A DNA stretch of 26,843 bases from contig CAYYPK010000067.1 in the NCBI GenBank assembly GCA_964473525.1, positions 1 through 26,843 of the forward strand, written 5' to 3'. This DNA is from GCA-2687025 sp964473525. Its GTDB lineage: Bacteria > Poribacteria > WGA-4E > GCA-2687025. The position numbers were made by a program, and so were the translations under genes. Under the pieces are notes generated by a model. That model worked only from the letters and a program-made list of their open reading frames with translations. It searched no databases and was not told the origin of the DNA. Positions 8,646 through 16,254 of this stretch are shown here, piece after piece (position 1 is the stretch's first letter; every line of letters begins with the position of its first letter).

Positions 8646-9805
8646 CGCGCACGATCTATCTCGACCACAACTCGACAACGCCGCTGCTGCCCGAAGCGTT
8701 CGAGGCGATGACGCCGTACCTGACGACGCATCACGGCAACGCCTCCAGCATGCATCGCTTCGGCCGTGAGGCGCGTGACGCCATTGAGGTCGCGCGGGAC
8801 TCGGTGGCAGCGGCCATCGGGGCGCGGTCGTCCGAGGTCATCTTCACGAGCGGCGGCACGGAGTCGAACAACCTTGCGCTTCAAGGGGTGACGCGGGAAG
8901 GCGCGGCGCGCGGCCGTTCCGCGGTCGTCACGACCGCGATCGAGCATCACGCCGTACTTGAGACCGCAGAGGCGCTCGGCCGCGAGGGTCACGCCCTGAC
9001 CGTCGTCGGCGTCGATGACTGTGCGCGCGTAAGCGTTGATGACCTGCGCGCGGCGGTCGGCTCCGACACCGTCATCGTAAGCGTCATGCACGCCAACAAC
9101 GAAACCGGGGCGGTCCAGCCGATAGCCCGTGCCGCCGACGTGGCGCACGAGCGTGGCGCGCTATTCCACACGGATGCGGTCCAGACGGTGGGCAAGACGC
9201 CAGTCGACGTTCGCGCGCTTGGGGTGGACCTGCTGTCGCTGTCGGCGCACAAGTTCGGTGGGCCGAAGGGCGTCGGCGCCCTCTACGTCAAGCACGGCAC
9301 GCCGTTGGCCCGCTTCCACCACGGTGGCGCGCACGAGCGCAACCTGAGGGCAGGCACGGAGAACGTGGCGGGAATAGTCGGCATGGCGCGGGCGCTCGAG
9401 GTCGCGTGTGAGGACATGGAAGACTGCCGACGCGTCACGTCCGGGTTGGCGTCCACGTTTGTCGCTGGGGTGACGAGCCGAATCGAGCGCGTGCGCGTGA
9501 ACTCCCTCGAGGACGGCCTTCCCGGCACGGTAAACCTGTCGTTCGAGGATGTCGAGGGTGAGAGTCTCGTCCTGGGGTTCGACCTGGAGGGCATCTGCCT
9601 CTCGACGGGATCCGCCTGCGCGTCTGGCTCCATGGAGCCGTCGCACGTCGTCCAGGCGATGGGGATCGGTGACGACCTGGCGCGAGGTACGCTACGCTTC
9701 TCGTTTGGACGGGGGAATACCGTCGAGCATGTCGACGAGACGCTCGACGCGTTGGAACGACTTGTGGCGCGATGCCGTAGGCGCGCCGCCGCTGGAACGG
9801 GGTGA
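8642..9805 (+). CDS. Cysteine desulfurase, NifS/IscS type (class V aminotransferase)
   Basis: This PLP enzyme removes sulfur from L-cysteine, giving alanine and an enzyme persulfide for Fe-S clusters, thiolated tRNA or cofactors. The 387-aa length fits the IscS/NifS group. Visible motifs are YLDHNSTTP (6-14), TSGGTESNN (69-77), His103 that stacks on PLP, NNETGA (152-157), HTDAVQ (176-181) with PLP-binding Asp178, SAHKFGGPKG with Schiff-base Lys204, RAGTEN (236-241), and STGSACASGS with catalytic Cys326. The start is TTG: the conserved N-terminal strand begins at once, and the next ATG would remove it. The TTG overlaps the stop of the oxidoreductase gene (TTGA). No IscU/NifU scaffold or regulator gene is nearby, so its sulfur acceptor is unknown. 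I withhold a symbol because iscS, nifS and related types cannot be separated from this sequence alone. Confidence 0.95.
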   Translation: MTRTIYLDHNSTTPLLPEAFEAMTPYLTTHHGNASSMHRFGREARDAIEVARDSVAAAIGARSSEVIFTSGGTESNNLALQGVTREGAARGRSAVVTTAIEHHAVLETAEALGREGHALTVVGVDDCARVSVDDLRAAVGSDTVIVSVMHANNETGAVQPIARAADVAHERGALFHTDAVQTVGKTPVDVRALGVDLLSLSAHKFGGPKGVGALYVKHGTPLARFHHGGAHERNLRAGTENVAGIVGMARALEVACEDMEDCRRVTSGLASTFVAGVTSRIERVRVNSLEDGLPGTVNLSFEDVEGESLVLGFDLEGICLSTGSACASGSMEPSHVVQAMGIGDDLARGTLRFSFGRGNTVEHVDETLDALERLVARCRRRAAAGTG

Positions 9806-9808
9806 CGA

Positions 9809-10615
9809 TTGACCGCAGATGCAGCTACTGAACCGGACTCCGCGCCCGTCGGCTCGCTGGGAGTCACGTTTCTCGGCACGGGCACGTCCACCGGGGTGCC
9901 CGTCATCGCGTGCGATTGCGCTGTCTGCACGTCCGACAACCCGAAGAACCCCCGCGGCCGGGTGTCGGTCATGCTGACGTGGGATGACAACAACGTGGTC
10001 ATCGACACGGGGCCTGACTTTCGCGAGCAGATGCTACGGCACAAGGTGACGCACGTCGAGGCGGTGCTGTACACGCATTCCCACGTCGACCACCTGTATG
10101 GCCTGGACGACCTGCGCATGTTCTGCTTCAAGCGCGGCGGCCCCATCCCGGCATACGCTGACCGGTTCACACTGAGTCGTATCCGCCACGTCTTCGACTT
10201 CATCTTCGAGACGAGGTCCGAGGGCGGAGGTACCGCGAAGCTGGATCTCGCTCCCCTGGACGGGCCGTTCGAGCTGCTGGGACGCACAGTTACGCCCCTC
10301 ATCGTGATGCACGGCTCTCTCCCCGTGACCGCATTCCGCGTCGATCGCTTTGCCTATGCCACGGACTGCAACCACGTCCCCGACGAGACGATCGCGGGGC
10401 TCCAGGGACTGGACGTGCTGGTGCTGGACGCGCTACGAGAGAGACCGCATTCCACGCACTTCAGCATCGACCAGGCGGTCGAGGTCGCTCAGTCGATCGG
10501 CGCGCGCCAGACGTACTTCGTGCACATGACTCACGACGTGGATCACGACGCGGTCAGCGCCGATCTCCCTGACGGCATCGAACTCGCGTACGACGGATTG
10601 CAGATACAGGTATGA
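9809..10615 (+). CDS. Metallo-beta-lactamase-fold hydrolase, PhnP-like
   Basis: This 268-aa cytoplasmic protein resembles the PhnP-type phosphodiesterases of the MBL superfamily. After FLGTGTSTGVPV it has the short cysteine motif C35-x-C37-x2-C40 seen in PhnP-like members. The metal motif H90-S-H92-V-D94-H95 follows, then probable further ligands His168, Asp186 and His239 (HMTHDVDH). In PhnP itself the substrate is a ribose cyclic phosphate; other members act on different phosphodiesters, so the substrate here is open. The start is TTG, three bases after the preceding stop, with GGGG shortly upstream; no in-frame ATG precedes the GTGTSTG loop. The stop overlaps the next gene's ATG by four bases (ATGA), so translation is probably coupled. 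Confidence 0.9.
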   Translation: MTADAATEPDSAPVGSLGVTFLGTGTSTGVPVIACDCAVCTSDNPKNPRGRVSVMLTWDDNNVVIDTGPDFREQMLRHKVTHVEAVLYTHSHVDHLYGLDDLRMFCFKRGGPIPAYADRFTLSRIRHVFDFIFETRSEGGGTAKLDLAPLDGPFELLGRTVTPLIVMHGSLPVTAFRVDRFAYATDCNHVPDETIAGLQGLDVLVLDALRERPHSTHFSIDQAVEVAQSIGARQTYFVHMTHDVDHDAVSADLPDGIELAYDGLQIQV

Positions 10616-11388
10616 GCGTGCATCGCGGACTCATGGCCGCCGGTCTCGCGCTCGCGTGCTGCTGCCAGGCCTTCGCCGGCCCGACCGCCCACGTGTCGGA
10701 TGTCCTCGCACTCGTACGCATGCGCGCGAGAGACCTGCCGCTGCCAGACGTGTCGAACACGACGGCCCGGGATCTGGGCGCCACGTGGGCTCTGCCGCTG
10801 CGCGTGCCTCTCACGCCCGACGTGATCCGTACCCCGGGCGACCCGAGGCCCTACCGCCACGGCGTACACCAGGGCACGGACTTCTACGGCGTGGAGCTGG
10901 GCGAAGCCGTCTATCCCGTCGCTGCCGGCCTCGTGATCCGCGCGGACGTCGACTACACGCGCCTGGCGCCCGAGTACCGCGGCGCCATGCTCGACCGCTG
11001 CCGCAAAGTAGGCGGCACGCCCGGCGAGATGGGCGTGGGCGCGGACCCAACGTACGGTGACATCCTCGACAAGCTGCGGGGCCGCCAGGTGTGGCTGTAC
11101 CACGGCGACACGGAAGCGGGGTCGCCCGTCCTCAGCATCTACGCGCACCTCCAAGAGGTCGGTGAGCTACACGTGGGCGAGTACGTCGGTAGTGGCCGCC
11201 GAATCGGCGCGGCTGGGAACACCGGCACGTCTGACGAGGGCTCCACGGCCGGCGTGCATCTGCACCTGGAAATCTACGTAGGCGATGAATACTGGACGCC
11301 TCGCGAACCCCACGAGCGAGGCCACGTGCAGGCGCCAGCGCGCAGGACTGAACTCCGCAAGGCGACGCTCCGAGCTCTCGGCTGGTAG
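10612..11388 (+). CDS. Secreted M23-family (LytM-like) metallopeptidase
   Basis: This 258-aa protein has a signal peptide (hydrophobic residues 7-22, cleavage likely after QAFA) and an M23 zinc endopeptidase domain. M23 enzymes cut peptide cross-links in murein, and some act as amidase activators after losing catalytic residues. Here the catalytic set looks intact: H86-x3-D90 (HQGTD), His179 in YAHL, and H216-x-H218 (HLHLE). An unusual segment of about 50 residues (112-162) sits between the first motif and the YAHL strand, longer than in a minimal LytM domain. The ATG overlaps the stop of the MBL hydrolase gene (ATGA), making it the fourth gene of the tight operon, although its periplasmic job seems unrelated to that of its neighbours. 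Confidence 0.9.
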   Translation: MSVHRGLMAAGLALACCCQAFAGPTAHVSDVLALVRMRARDLPLPDVSNTTARDLGATWALPLRVPLTPDVIRTPGDPRPYRHGVHQGTDFYGVELGEAVYPVAAGLVIRADVDYTRLAPEYRGAMLDRCRKVGGTPGEMGVGADPTYGDILDKLRGRQVWLYHGDTEAGSPVLSIYAHLQEVGELHVGEYVGSGRRIGAAGNTGTSDEGSTAGVHLHLEIYVGDEYWTPREPHERGHVQAPARRTELRKATLRALGW

Positions 11389-11462
11389 CCGCTTGCCCGG
11401 GCGCGCGCATTGGCTATACGTCGTAACGTGTCCGGTCCCATGCACCCCCAAGGCGCGACCCG

Positions 11463-14400
11463 ATGCTGGCACTGACTCCGCTGCTGTTCCTGGCTGCGTC
11501 GGCCTATACCTTCAGTCCACCCGTGGCGACGTTGGACGGGTATACGCTCGCGATCCAGCCGGTCCCGACGGTCGAGGCGCTGGGCGTCGACATCCCCGTC
11601 GTCGTCACGGTCAGTCGCGATGAGGGCCGCGGCGACAGCGGCTCGGCCCGCGTCAGCGTGACCCTGGAGGTCATTGACACTTGGCGCGTCGTCGGCGACG
11701 CGACACAGTGGTCCGATGCCCAGCCTGGCGAGCGGGTGGAGTTCCACTTTGTGTGCGTAGCGGGCGAGGGAACACATGCCGCGCACTACCCCATACGCGC
11801 CCGCGCCACGATCGACACGCCACCGGGCGAACAGGCGCTAGACGCCGTGCATGTGGTGGAGATCCCCCGCGACGCTGTCGCGCGCGCTCGAACTGAGGGA
11901 GCGCTGCCAGAGGCCTACGCGCTGCTCGCGCCGGGCCGCCTCAGCCTTCTGGATTCTCCCGCGCGCGTCGCGTTCCGCGTCGGTGACGACGGCGAAACGA
12001 CACACAGACCTGTGGGATGGGCAGGCACGGACGACGCGACAGGGACGAGCGTCGGCCATGCGGCGGCTTCGCGCGGCGACCGTCGCGCTGCCTTGACCGT
12101 GCATCCTCCGTGGCGGACAGGTTGGGGTTCGGTGTGGAGCGAGTGGACGGTCGATCTACCAGCAGCCGGACCCATCGTCCTCGACTTCGCAACGGCGATC
12201 CGGGACCACGACCCAGAAACCGAGCCGCCCAGCGATGGGGTGCTGTTCGAGGTGTGGGCTGGCGTCGGGGACGGTGGCGAGATGGCGCGCGAGTGGAGCC
12301 GCTTCTCAGACGCAAAGCGCTGGGAGCCAGCCCGCATCAGCCTGACTAGTTTCGCAGGGAAGCGCGTCCACATCAGGCTCGTCACGCATCCAGGCCCAGA
12401 GCGCAACACGACCTGCGACGCCGCCTTCTGGGGCGACCCCGTTCTCGTCGCGGGCGTGACGCCGGAGGAAAGGCAAGGGCGCGACCCCAGCCAGGTGGAG
12501 CCCGTCGAAGCGAAGGCCCACGCAGCTCTGCGTGGCGAGGGCGCGAACAACGCGCTGCGCATGTCCGACCAGGCCGCTGCAGCCGTACAGCCAGGACGCC
12601 ACGGGATCGTGGACGGACTGCTAAGCCTGGCGGTGGACCCAGGCGAGGTCACGTACCACGGCTTCAGGATAGGAGTCGACGGGCGGCGCATCGGCGACTG
12701 GCGGAGCGGCTTCGCCTACGGCGCGTTGGAGACGCGCGGAGAGACGTGGGCCTTGCCGGTGCGCGACGGGCATCGCGAATTCACCCTCCGTCAGCGCGTC
12801 TGGACGGAAGGTGGCGCGCTCCGCGTGCGCTTCTCCCTGGGCGGGTTCGAGGCGGGCGACGCGGATCGCCCGCGCATCACGCACATCTCCCTCGGCCCGT
12901 CGAACCAGGACGTGTATCGACTCTACGCCGGCCACGGGAACGTGCTCGTCGAGCCGGGCGCGCTCCGGCTGGTCTACAACGGGTTCAACCTGTCGACCTC
13001 GTTCGTGGGGTTCGACTTCGAGAACGGCGCCAGCGTGGTGCAGGCGACGGATATCCCGCCGGACGCGCTCGTCCACGACCCGCAGGACCGGCTGGCGACC
13101 CTCGAAGCGAGCCACGACGTCACGTGGACGCTTGTCCCATCGACGGCAGGCGCCTTCGACGCCGCGCGTCGCTACCGAGCGGTCGCAGGCCTGCGAGCCC
13201 CCGCCAGCCTGTCGAAGATCAGCGGCCGTATGTGCCTGGATCAGTGGGGCGGAGACTATGCCCGCGCGGCAACGGACATAGAGCGCGCCGCGCGTTACGG
13301 ACTGACCGACGCCGTCTTCGTGAAGCACGTCTGGCAGCGCTGGGGATACGACTACCGCCTCCCCGACATCTACCCGCCCGCTGGCGACGGCGACGACTTC
13401 CAGGCGATGGTGGACGCCTGCAAGCGCGCCGGCATCCTCTTCGCCCCGCACGACAACTACATCGACTTCTACCCCGACGCCCCCGGTTTCTCGTACAGGC
13501 ACGTCATCTTCAACCGCAACGGCACGCCGCAGCGCGCCTGGTACAACAAGGGCCGCGAGGCGCAGAGCTACCGGTGGCTGTCCCACGCGTACCAGCCGTG
13601 GATGGAAGCCAACCTCGCCGCGATTCGGGACGGTGTCGCCCCGACGAGCTACTTCGTGGACGTGTTCAGCGCCATCACGCCGCGTGACTATTACGACGAG
13701 GACGGCGCGTTCTTCCCGAAGACGGAGTCCGTGAAGCGGTGGGGCGAGACGTTCGACATCGCCCGCGAACGCTTCCGCGGCGCGCCGATGATCGGCGAGG
13801 CGGGGCACGACGCCCTGATCGGGCATCTCGACGCCGCGCAGGCCGATCACATGGGATGGACGCCCGCCGACGGCTCGGCGAGCGGGTCGTGGTCCTGGAA
13901 GTTGCCCGCAGCGGACGGCGAGCGCGTCCCGTGGCACGACATGGTGACGCACGGCTACTTCGCGCTCATGGCTGGCGGCTTGGGGAACAGGTATCAGGGC
14001 GATGGGACGCGCGAGCTACACGGCTACGGCTCTGACGACTACCTCACGATGACCGTCCTCGGGGGCCGCAACCCTATGTGCGACGGGCCGTACAACCGCA
14101 GCGCCGTGATGACCTACTGGCTTCTACACGGGCTGTGCGCGGAACTCGCCGACCGCGAGATGACGCAACATCAGTTCGTGGGCGACGACATCCACCGGCA
14201 GACGGTGCGGTTCGGCGAGGACGCCGTGGTCCACGTGAACCGTGGCGGGACGGATTGGGGGGTCGCAGGGCACGCGCTCCCACCCTACGGCTTCTACGCG
14301 CAATCGGCCGACTCCCGCGCCGCCATTGAGCGCCTCGACGGCAAGATCGCTGCTTGGTCGGAGACGCCGGACGCGTTCTTCTTCGACGCGCGACCTCCTG

Positions 14401-15146
14401 AGCACTTCGGTGGCGTGCCCATCCGCGCCGAGGTGGTCGATGTCGAGGTGCTCGAAGGGCGTCGCCTACGACTGCGTATGCGGTGGACGGTAGACAGCGC
14501 CGTCGACGCGCCAGGGCGACCGTTCCTCCACTTCACGAACGCCGACACATCCCCGGGAGGCGAGGAGATCGCGTTCCAGGGAGCCGTGCCCTTGACGTCG
14601 GAAGACCGGTCGCGCCCTGGGATCTATGACGTCGTCGCTGACGCTACCCTCCCAGAGGACGCTCCCGCGGGAATGGCCGCGACGCGGACGTACGGTGTCC
14701 GGTTCGGCATCTACCAGCCGGAGCAGGGCGGCCGCCGACTACGCCTACAGGGCCGCCGGGACGGCTCTGGACGTCAGGACGGCGGCGAACTCGTCCTCGA
14801 GGCCAGTGAGGAGACGTGGACAGCCGCGACGCACGTCGCCCCTCCGCGCGACGGCGCGTCCGACCGGCTCAACCTGTCGCGCGAGATGGTAGACTTCGGG
14901 TCAGCGGCAACGAACGGCGCGTTCCGACTCTTGCGGACTGCGCGCGTCGTTGTTCCGCTGCCGAACAGCGCTGCCTTCCGCTTGGTTCTCCACATGGACG
15001 CGCTTGGACTCGACCCGACCGTGTCCGGCGTCGACGCCCTCGACGAAGACGGCGCTAGCGTCGGCGGCGTCCACTACTCCGTGGAAGGAGACAGCGTGAC
15101 GTTCGACACGTCGCCGGACGTATTCGCGTATCGACTGCGGCGATGA
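11463..15146 (+). CDS. Large secreted protein with putative glycoside-hydrolase core (GH101/GH129-like, tentative)
   Basis: This 1227-aa exported protein begins with a short signal peptide (MLALTPLLFLAASA). Residues about 100-580 look beta-rich (jelly-roll and sandwich-like). A probable (beta/alpha)8 barrel runs from about 590 to 920: MCLDQWGGDY, then FVKHVWQRWGYDYRLPDIYPP-type strands, YFVDVF with Asp733, and IGEAGHD with Glu779. In clan GH-D-like and GH101/GH129-like enzymes an Asp at one strand end and a Glu or Asp on a later strand form the catalytic pair, so Asp733 and Glu779 are candidates; family assignment is from memory of the pattern and tentative. The C-terminal 300 residues are again beta-rich. 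There is no PNPFNP tag. It starts 74 bases after the M23 gene and probably ends the operon. The Shine-Dalgarno is weak. Confidence 0.88.
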   Translation: MLALTPLLFLAASAYTFSPPVATLDGYTLAIQPVPTVEALGVDIPVVVTVSRDEGRGDSGSARVSVTLEVIDTWRVVGDATQWSDAQPGERVEFHFVCVAGEGTHAAHYPIRARATIDTPPGEQALDAVHVVEIPRDAVARARTEGALPEAYALLAPGRLSLLDSPARVAFRVGDDGETTHRPVGWAGTDDATGTSVGHAAASRGDRRAALTVHPPWRTGWGSVWSEWTVDLPAAGPIVLDFATAIRDHDPETEPPSDGVLFEVWAGVGDGGEMAREWSRFSDAKRWEPARISLTSFAGKRVHIRLVTHPGPERNTTCDAAFWGDPVLVAGVTPEERQGRDPSQVEPVEAKAHAALRGEGANNALRMSDQAAAAVQPGRHGIVDGLLSLAVDPGEVTYHGFRIGVDGRRIGDWRSGFAYGALETRGETWALPVRDGHREFTLRQRVWTEGGALRVRFSLGGFEAGDADRPRITHISLGPSNQDVYRLYAGHGNVLVEPGALRLVYNGFNLSTSFVGFDFENGASVVQATDIPPDALVHDPQDRLATLEASHDVTWTLVPSTAGAFDAARRYRAVAGLRAPASLSKISGRMCLDQWGGDYARAATDIERAARYGLTDAVFVKHVWQRWGYDYRLPDIYPPAGDGDDFQAMVDACKRAGILFAPHDNYIDFYPDAPGFSYRHVIFNRNGTPQRAWYNKGREAQSYRWLSHAYQPWMEANLAAIRDGVAPTSYFVDVFSAITPRDYYDEDGAFFPKTESVKRWGETFDIARERFRGAPMIGEAGHDALIGHLDAAQADHMGWTPADGSASGSWSWKLPAADGERVPWHDMVTHGYFALMAGGLGNRYQGDGTRELHGYGSDDYLTMTVLGGRNPMCDGPYNRSAVMTYWLLHGLCAELADREMTQHQFVGDDIHRQTVRFGEDAVVHVNRGGTDWGVAGHALPPYGFYAQSADSRAAIERLDGKIAAWSETPDAFFFDARPPEHFGGVPIRAEVVDVEVLEGRRLRLRMRWTVDSAVDAPGRPFLHFTNADTSPGGEEIAFQGAVPLTSEDRSRPGIYDVVADATLPEDAPAGMAATRTYGVRFGIYQPEQGGRRLRLQGRRDGSGRQDGGELVLEASEETWTAATHVAPPRDGASDRLNLSREMVDFGSAATNGAFRLLRTARVVVPLPNSAAFRLVLHMDALGLDPTVSGVDALDEDGASVGGVHYSVEGDSVTFDTSPDVFAYRLRR

Positions 15147-15148
15147 AC

Positions 15149-15168
15149 CGTAGCCACTGGACGCTACG
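15149..15168. terminator. Short hairpin between convergent genes
   Basis: CGTAGC (15149-15154) and GCTACG (15163-15168) form a perfect 6-bp stem with an 8-base loop in the 25-base gap between the convergent stop codons at 15146 and 15172. There is no T tract on either side, so a bidirectional terminator role is suggested mainly by position. Confidence 0.3.
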
Positions 15169-15171
15169 CGA

Positions 15172-16017
15172 CTACTGGCCCGACTTCAGCGCGCCCCATG
15201 CAAGAGCGGCCTTCCCACGCGCGTCCACGGCAAGGTTGCCGTCTTCGAGTTCTGCCACGCGGAAGTGGTCGGGGGAGCTCCAGTAGCCTCCCTGCTGGGT
15301 CTCGTCGCTGGCGATGCGCGCCTCGCCTTCGCGTTCCTGCACGGCCGGCCCCTCGTCGTCTACGTCCGTGTCCCCTGAGATGAACATGATACCGACGATG
15401 CGCCCCAGCAGTTCCCTTTCGGTCGGGTCGACGCCGAGGACTTCCCAGTCGATGGCAGCCTCGATGTACCAGCCATCGGCCGTGGCGCCGCTGGCCGAGG
15501 TCACGTGGTCGGCGGCGAGTCCGCCGTCAAGGTCGAGGTGCCCAGCGCCACCGAATGCCGTGCTGCTCACCTCGCGCAGTTGCGGCTCGCCCCAGCCGTC
15601 GTTCTTGTCCAGCGGCGTCCACACGAAGACGTAGTGGTTCTCAGTGAACGTCTGCACGCCTTCGAAGTCCTCTTCGGTGGCGAAGTAGAAGCGGATGTAG
15701 TCGGAGTCGCGGTAGTCGGCTTCCGCGACGTCGGACGATAGCGTGACGTCGTCGTCGGCGTCGCACGCGAAGTACAGCGCGCGGGCGTCGTAGGACACGT
15801 AGACGTCGTAGTCGCTGTCGGGGTCCAAGCCTCCGCCAGCGTGGTTGATGCGTACGTCCAGGTTGAATTCGGTGGACTTGTCGGCGATTCCCGCGTCCTT
15901 CTCGCCGTCGATGACGAGCGTGCCGATGCTGAGCGTGAACTCGGGATCGTCAGCCGCGTTCGATGCCGCTGCAACCAGACCCGCCGCGATGAAGGCCAGT
16001 GTCATTGAGTAACGCAT
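15172..16017 (-). CDS. Secreted CBM9/DOMON-like beta-sandwich protein with a bare sorting linker
   Basis: This 281-aa protein starts at the ATG at 16017, with GGGAGAGG just upstream; an extension to 16083 lacks such a site and would bury the signal peptide. The signal peptide is MRYSMTLAFIAAGLVAAASNA. The mature domain resembles CBM9-like/DOMON sandwiches, which bind carbohydrates or haem outside the cell: it has YDVYVSYDARALYFACDA, DYIRFYFAT, and GWYIEAAIDWEVLG (182-195), a strand pattern typical of that group, and is very acidic. The C-terminus NLAVDARGKAALAWGALK (261-278) matches the linker VDARGKTDSRWGYIK that precedes the PNPFNP module in the WD40 proteins, but the protein stops there. 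It lies between a convergent glycosidase-like gene and a divergent molybdoenzyme gene. Confidence 0.88.
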   Translation of the reverse strand: MRYSMTLAFIAAGLVAAASNAADDPEFTLSIGTLVIDGEKDAGIADKSTEFNLDVRINHAGGGLDPDSDYDVYVSYDARALYFACDADDDVTLSSDVAEADYRDSDYIRFYFATEEDFEGVQTFTENHYVFVWTPLDKNDGWGEPQLREVSSTAFGGAGHLDLDGGLAADHVTSASGATADGWYIEAAIDWEVLGVDPTERELLGRIVGIMFISGDTDVDDEGPAVQEREGEARIASDETQQGGYWSSPDHFRVAELEDGNLAVDARGKAALAWGALKSGQ

Positions 16018-16198
16018 GCTTCCTCTCCCTGCGTGAGCTCGGACATCCACGGTGAGGATAAAGTCGGCGCGGCGAAGCGGCAAGCGTCATGGGACACGCG
16101 GGCGACTGGCATCCGTACGCCGTGTCGATCAGGCGCCCGCTTCCCGCCGTCTGCCGGGACGTGTCCTCAGCGCACAAACTCGTTTTGGGGCGACCTCA

Positions 16199-16227
16199 TT
16201 GTATCAGGCTCGCCGCCACGATACGAT
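16199..16227 (+). promoter_or_regulatory. Weak sigma70-like promoter candidate for the molybdoenzyme gene
   Basis: Within the 237-base divergent region (16018-16254), TTGTAT (16199-16204) and TACGAT (16222-16227) are separated by 17 bases and match the -35 and -10 consensus at three and four of six positions. The -10 element ends 27 bases before the ATG at 16255. The match is poor and the element is only suggested. No other structure was recognised in this region. Confidence 0.2.
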
Positions 16228-16254
16228 GCGACGCGCGTCACCTCGGGAGTACGT

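Noticed and set aside
7056..8678. 540-codon minus-strand frame across the divergent region and oxidoreductase gene
   Set aside because: It overlaps antisense to the well-supported oxidoreductase and the start of the 555-aa gene in a different frame; its composition is that of a shadow ORF.
12621..13952. 443-codon minus-strand frame inside the glycosidase-like gene
   Set aside because: Antisense shadow with Val/Arg-rich composition; the plus strand carries the coherent 1227-aa protein with a signal peptide.
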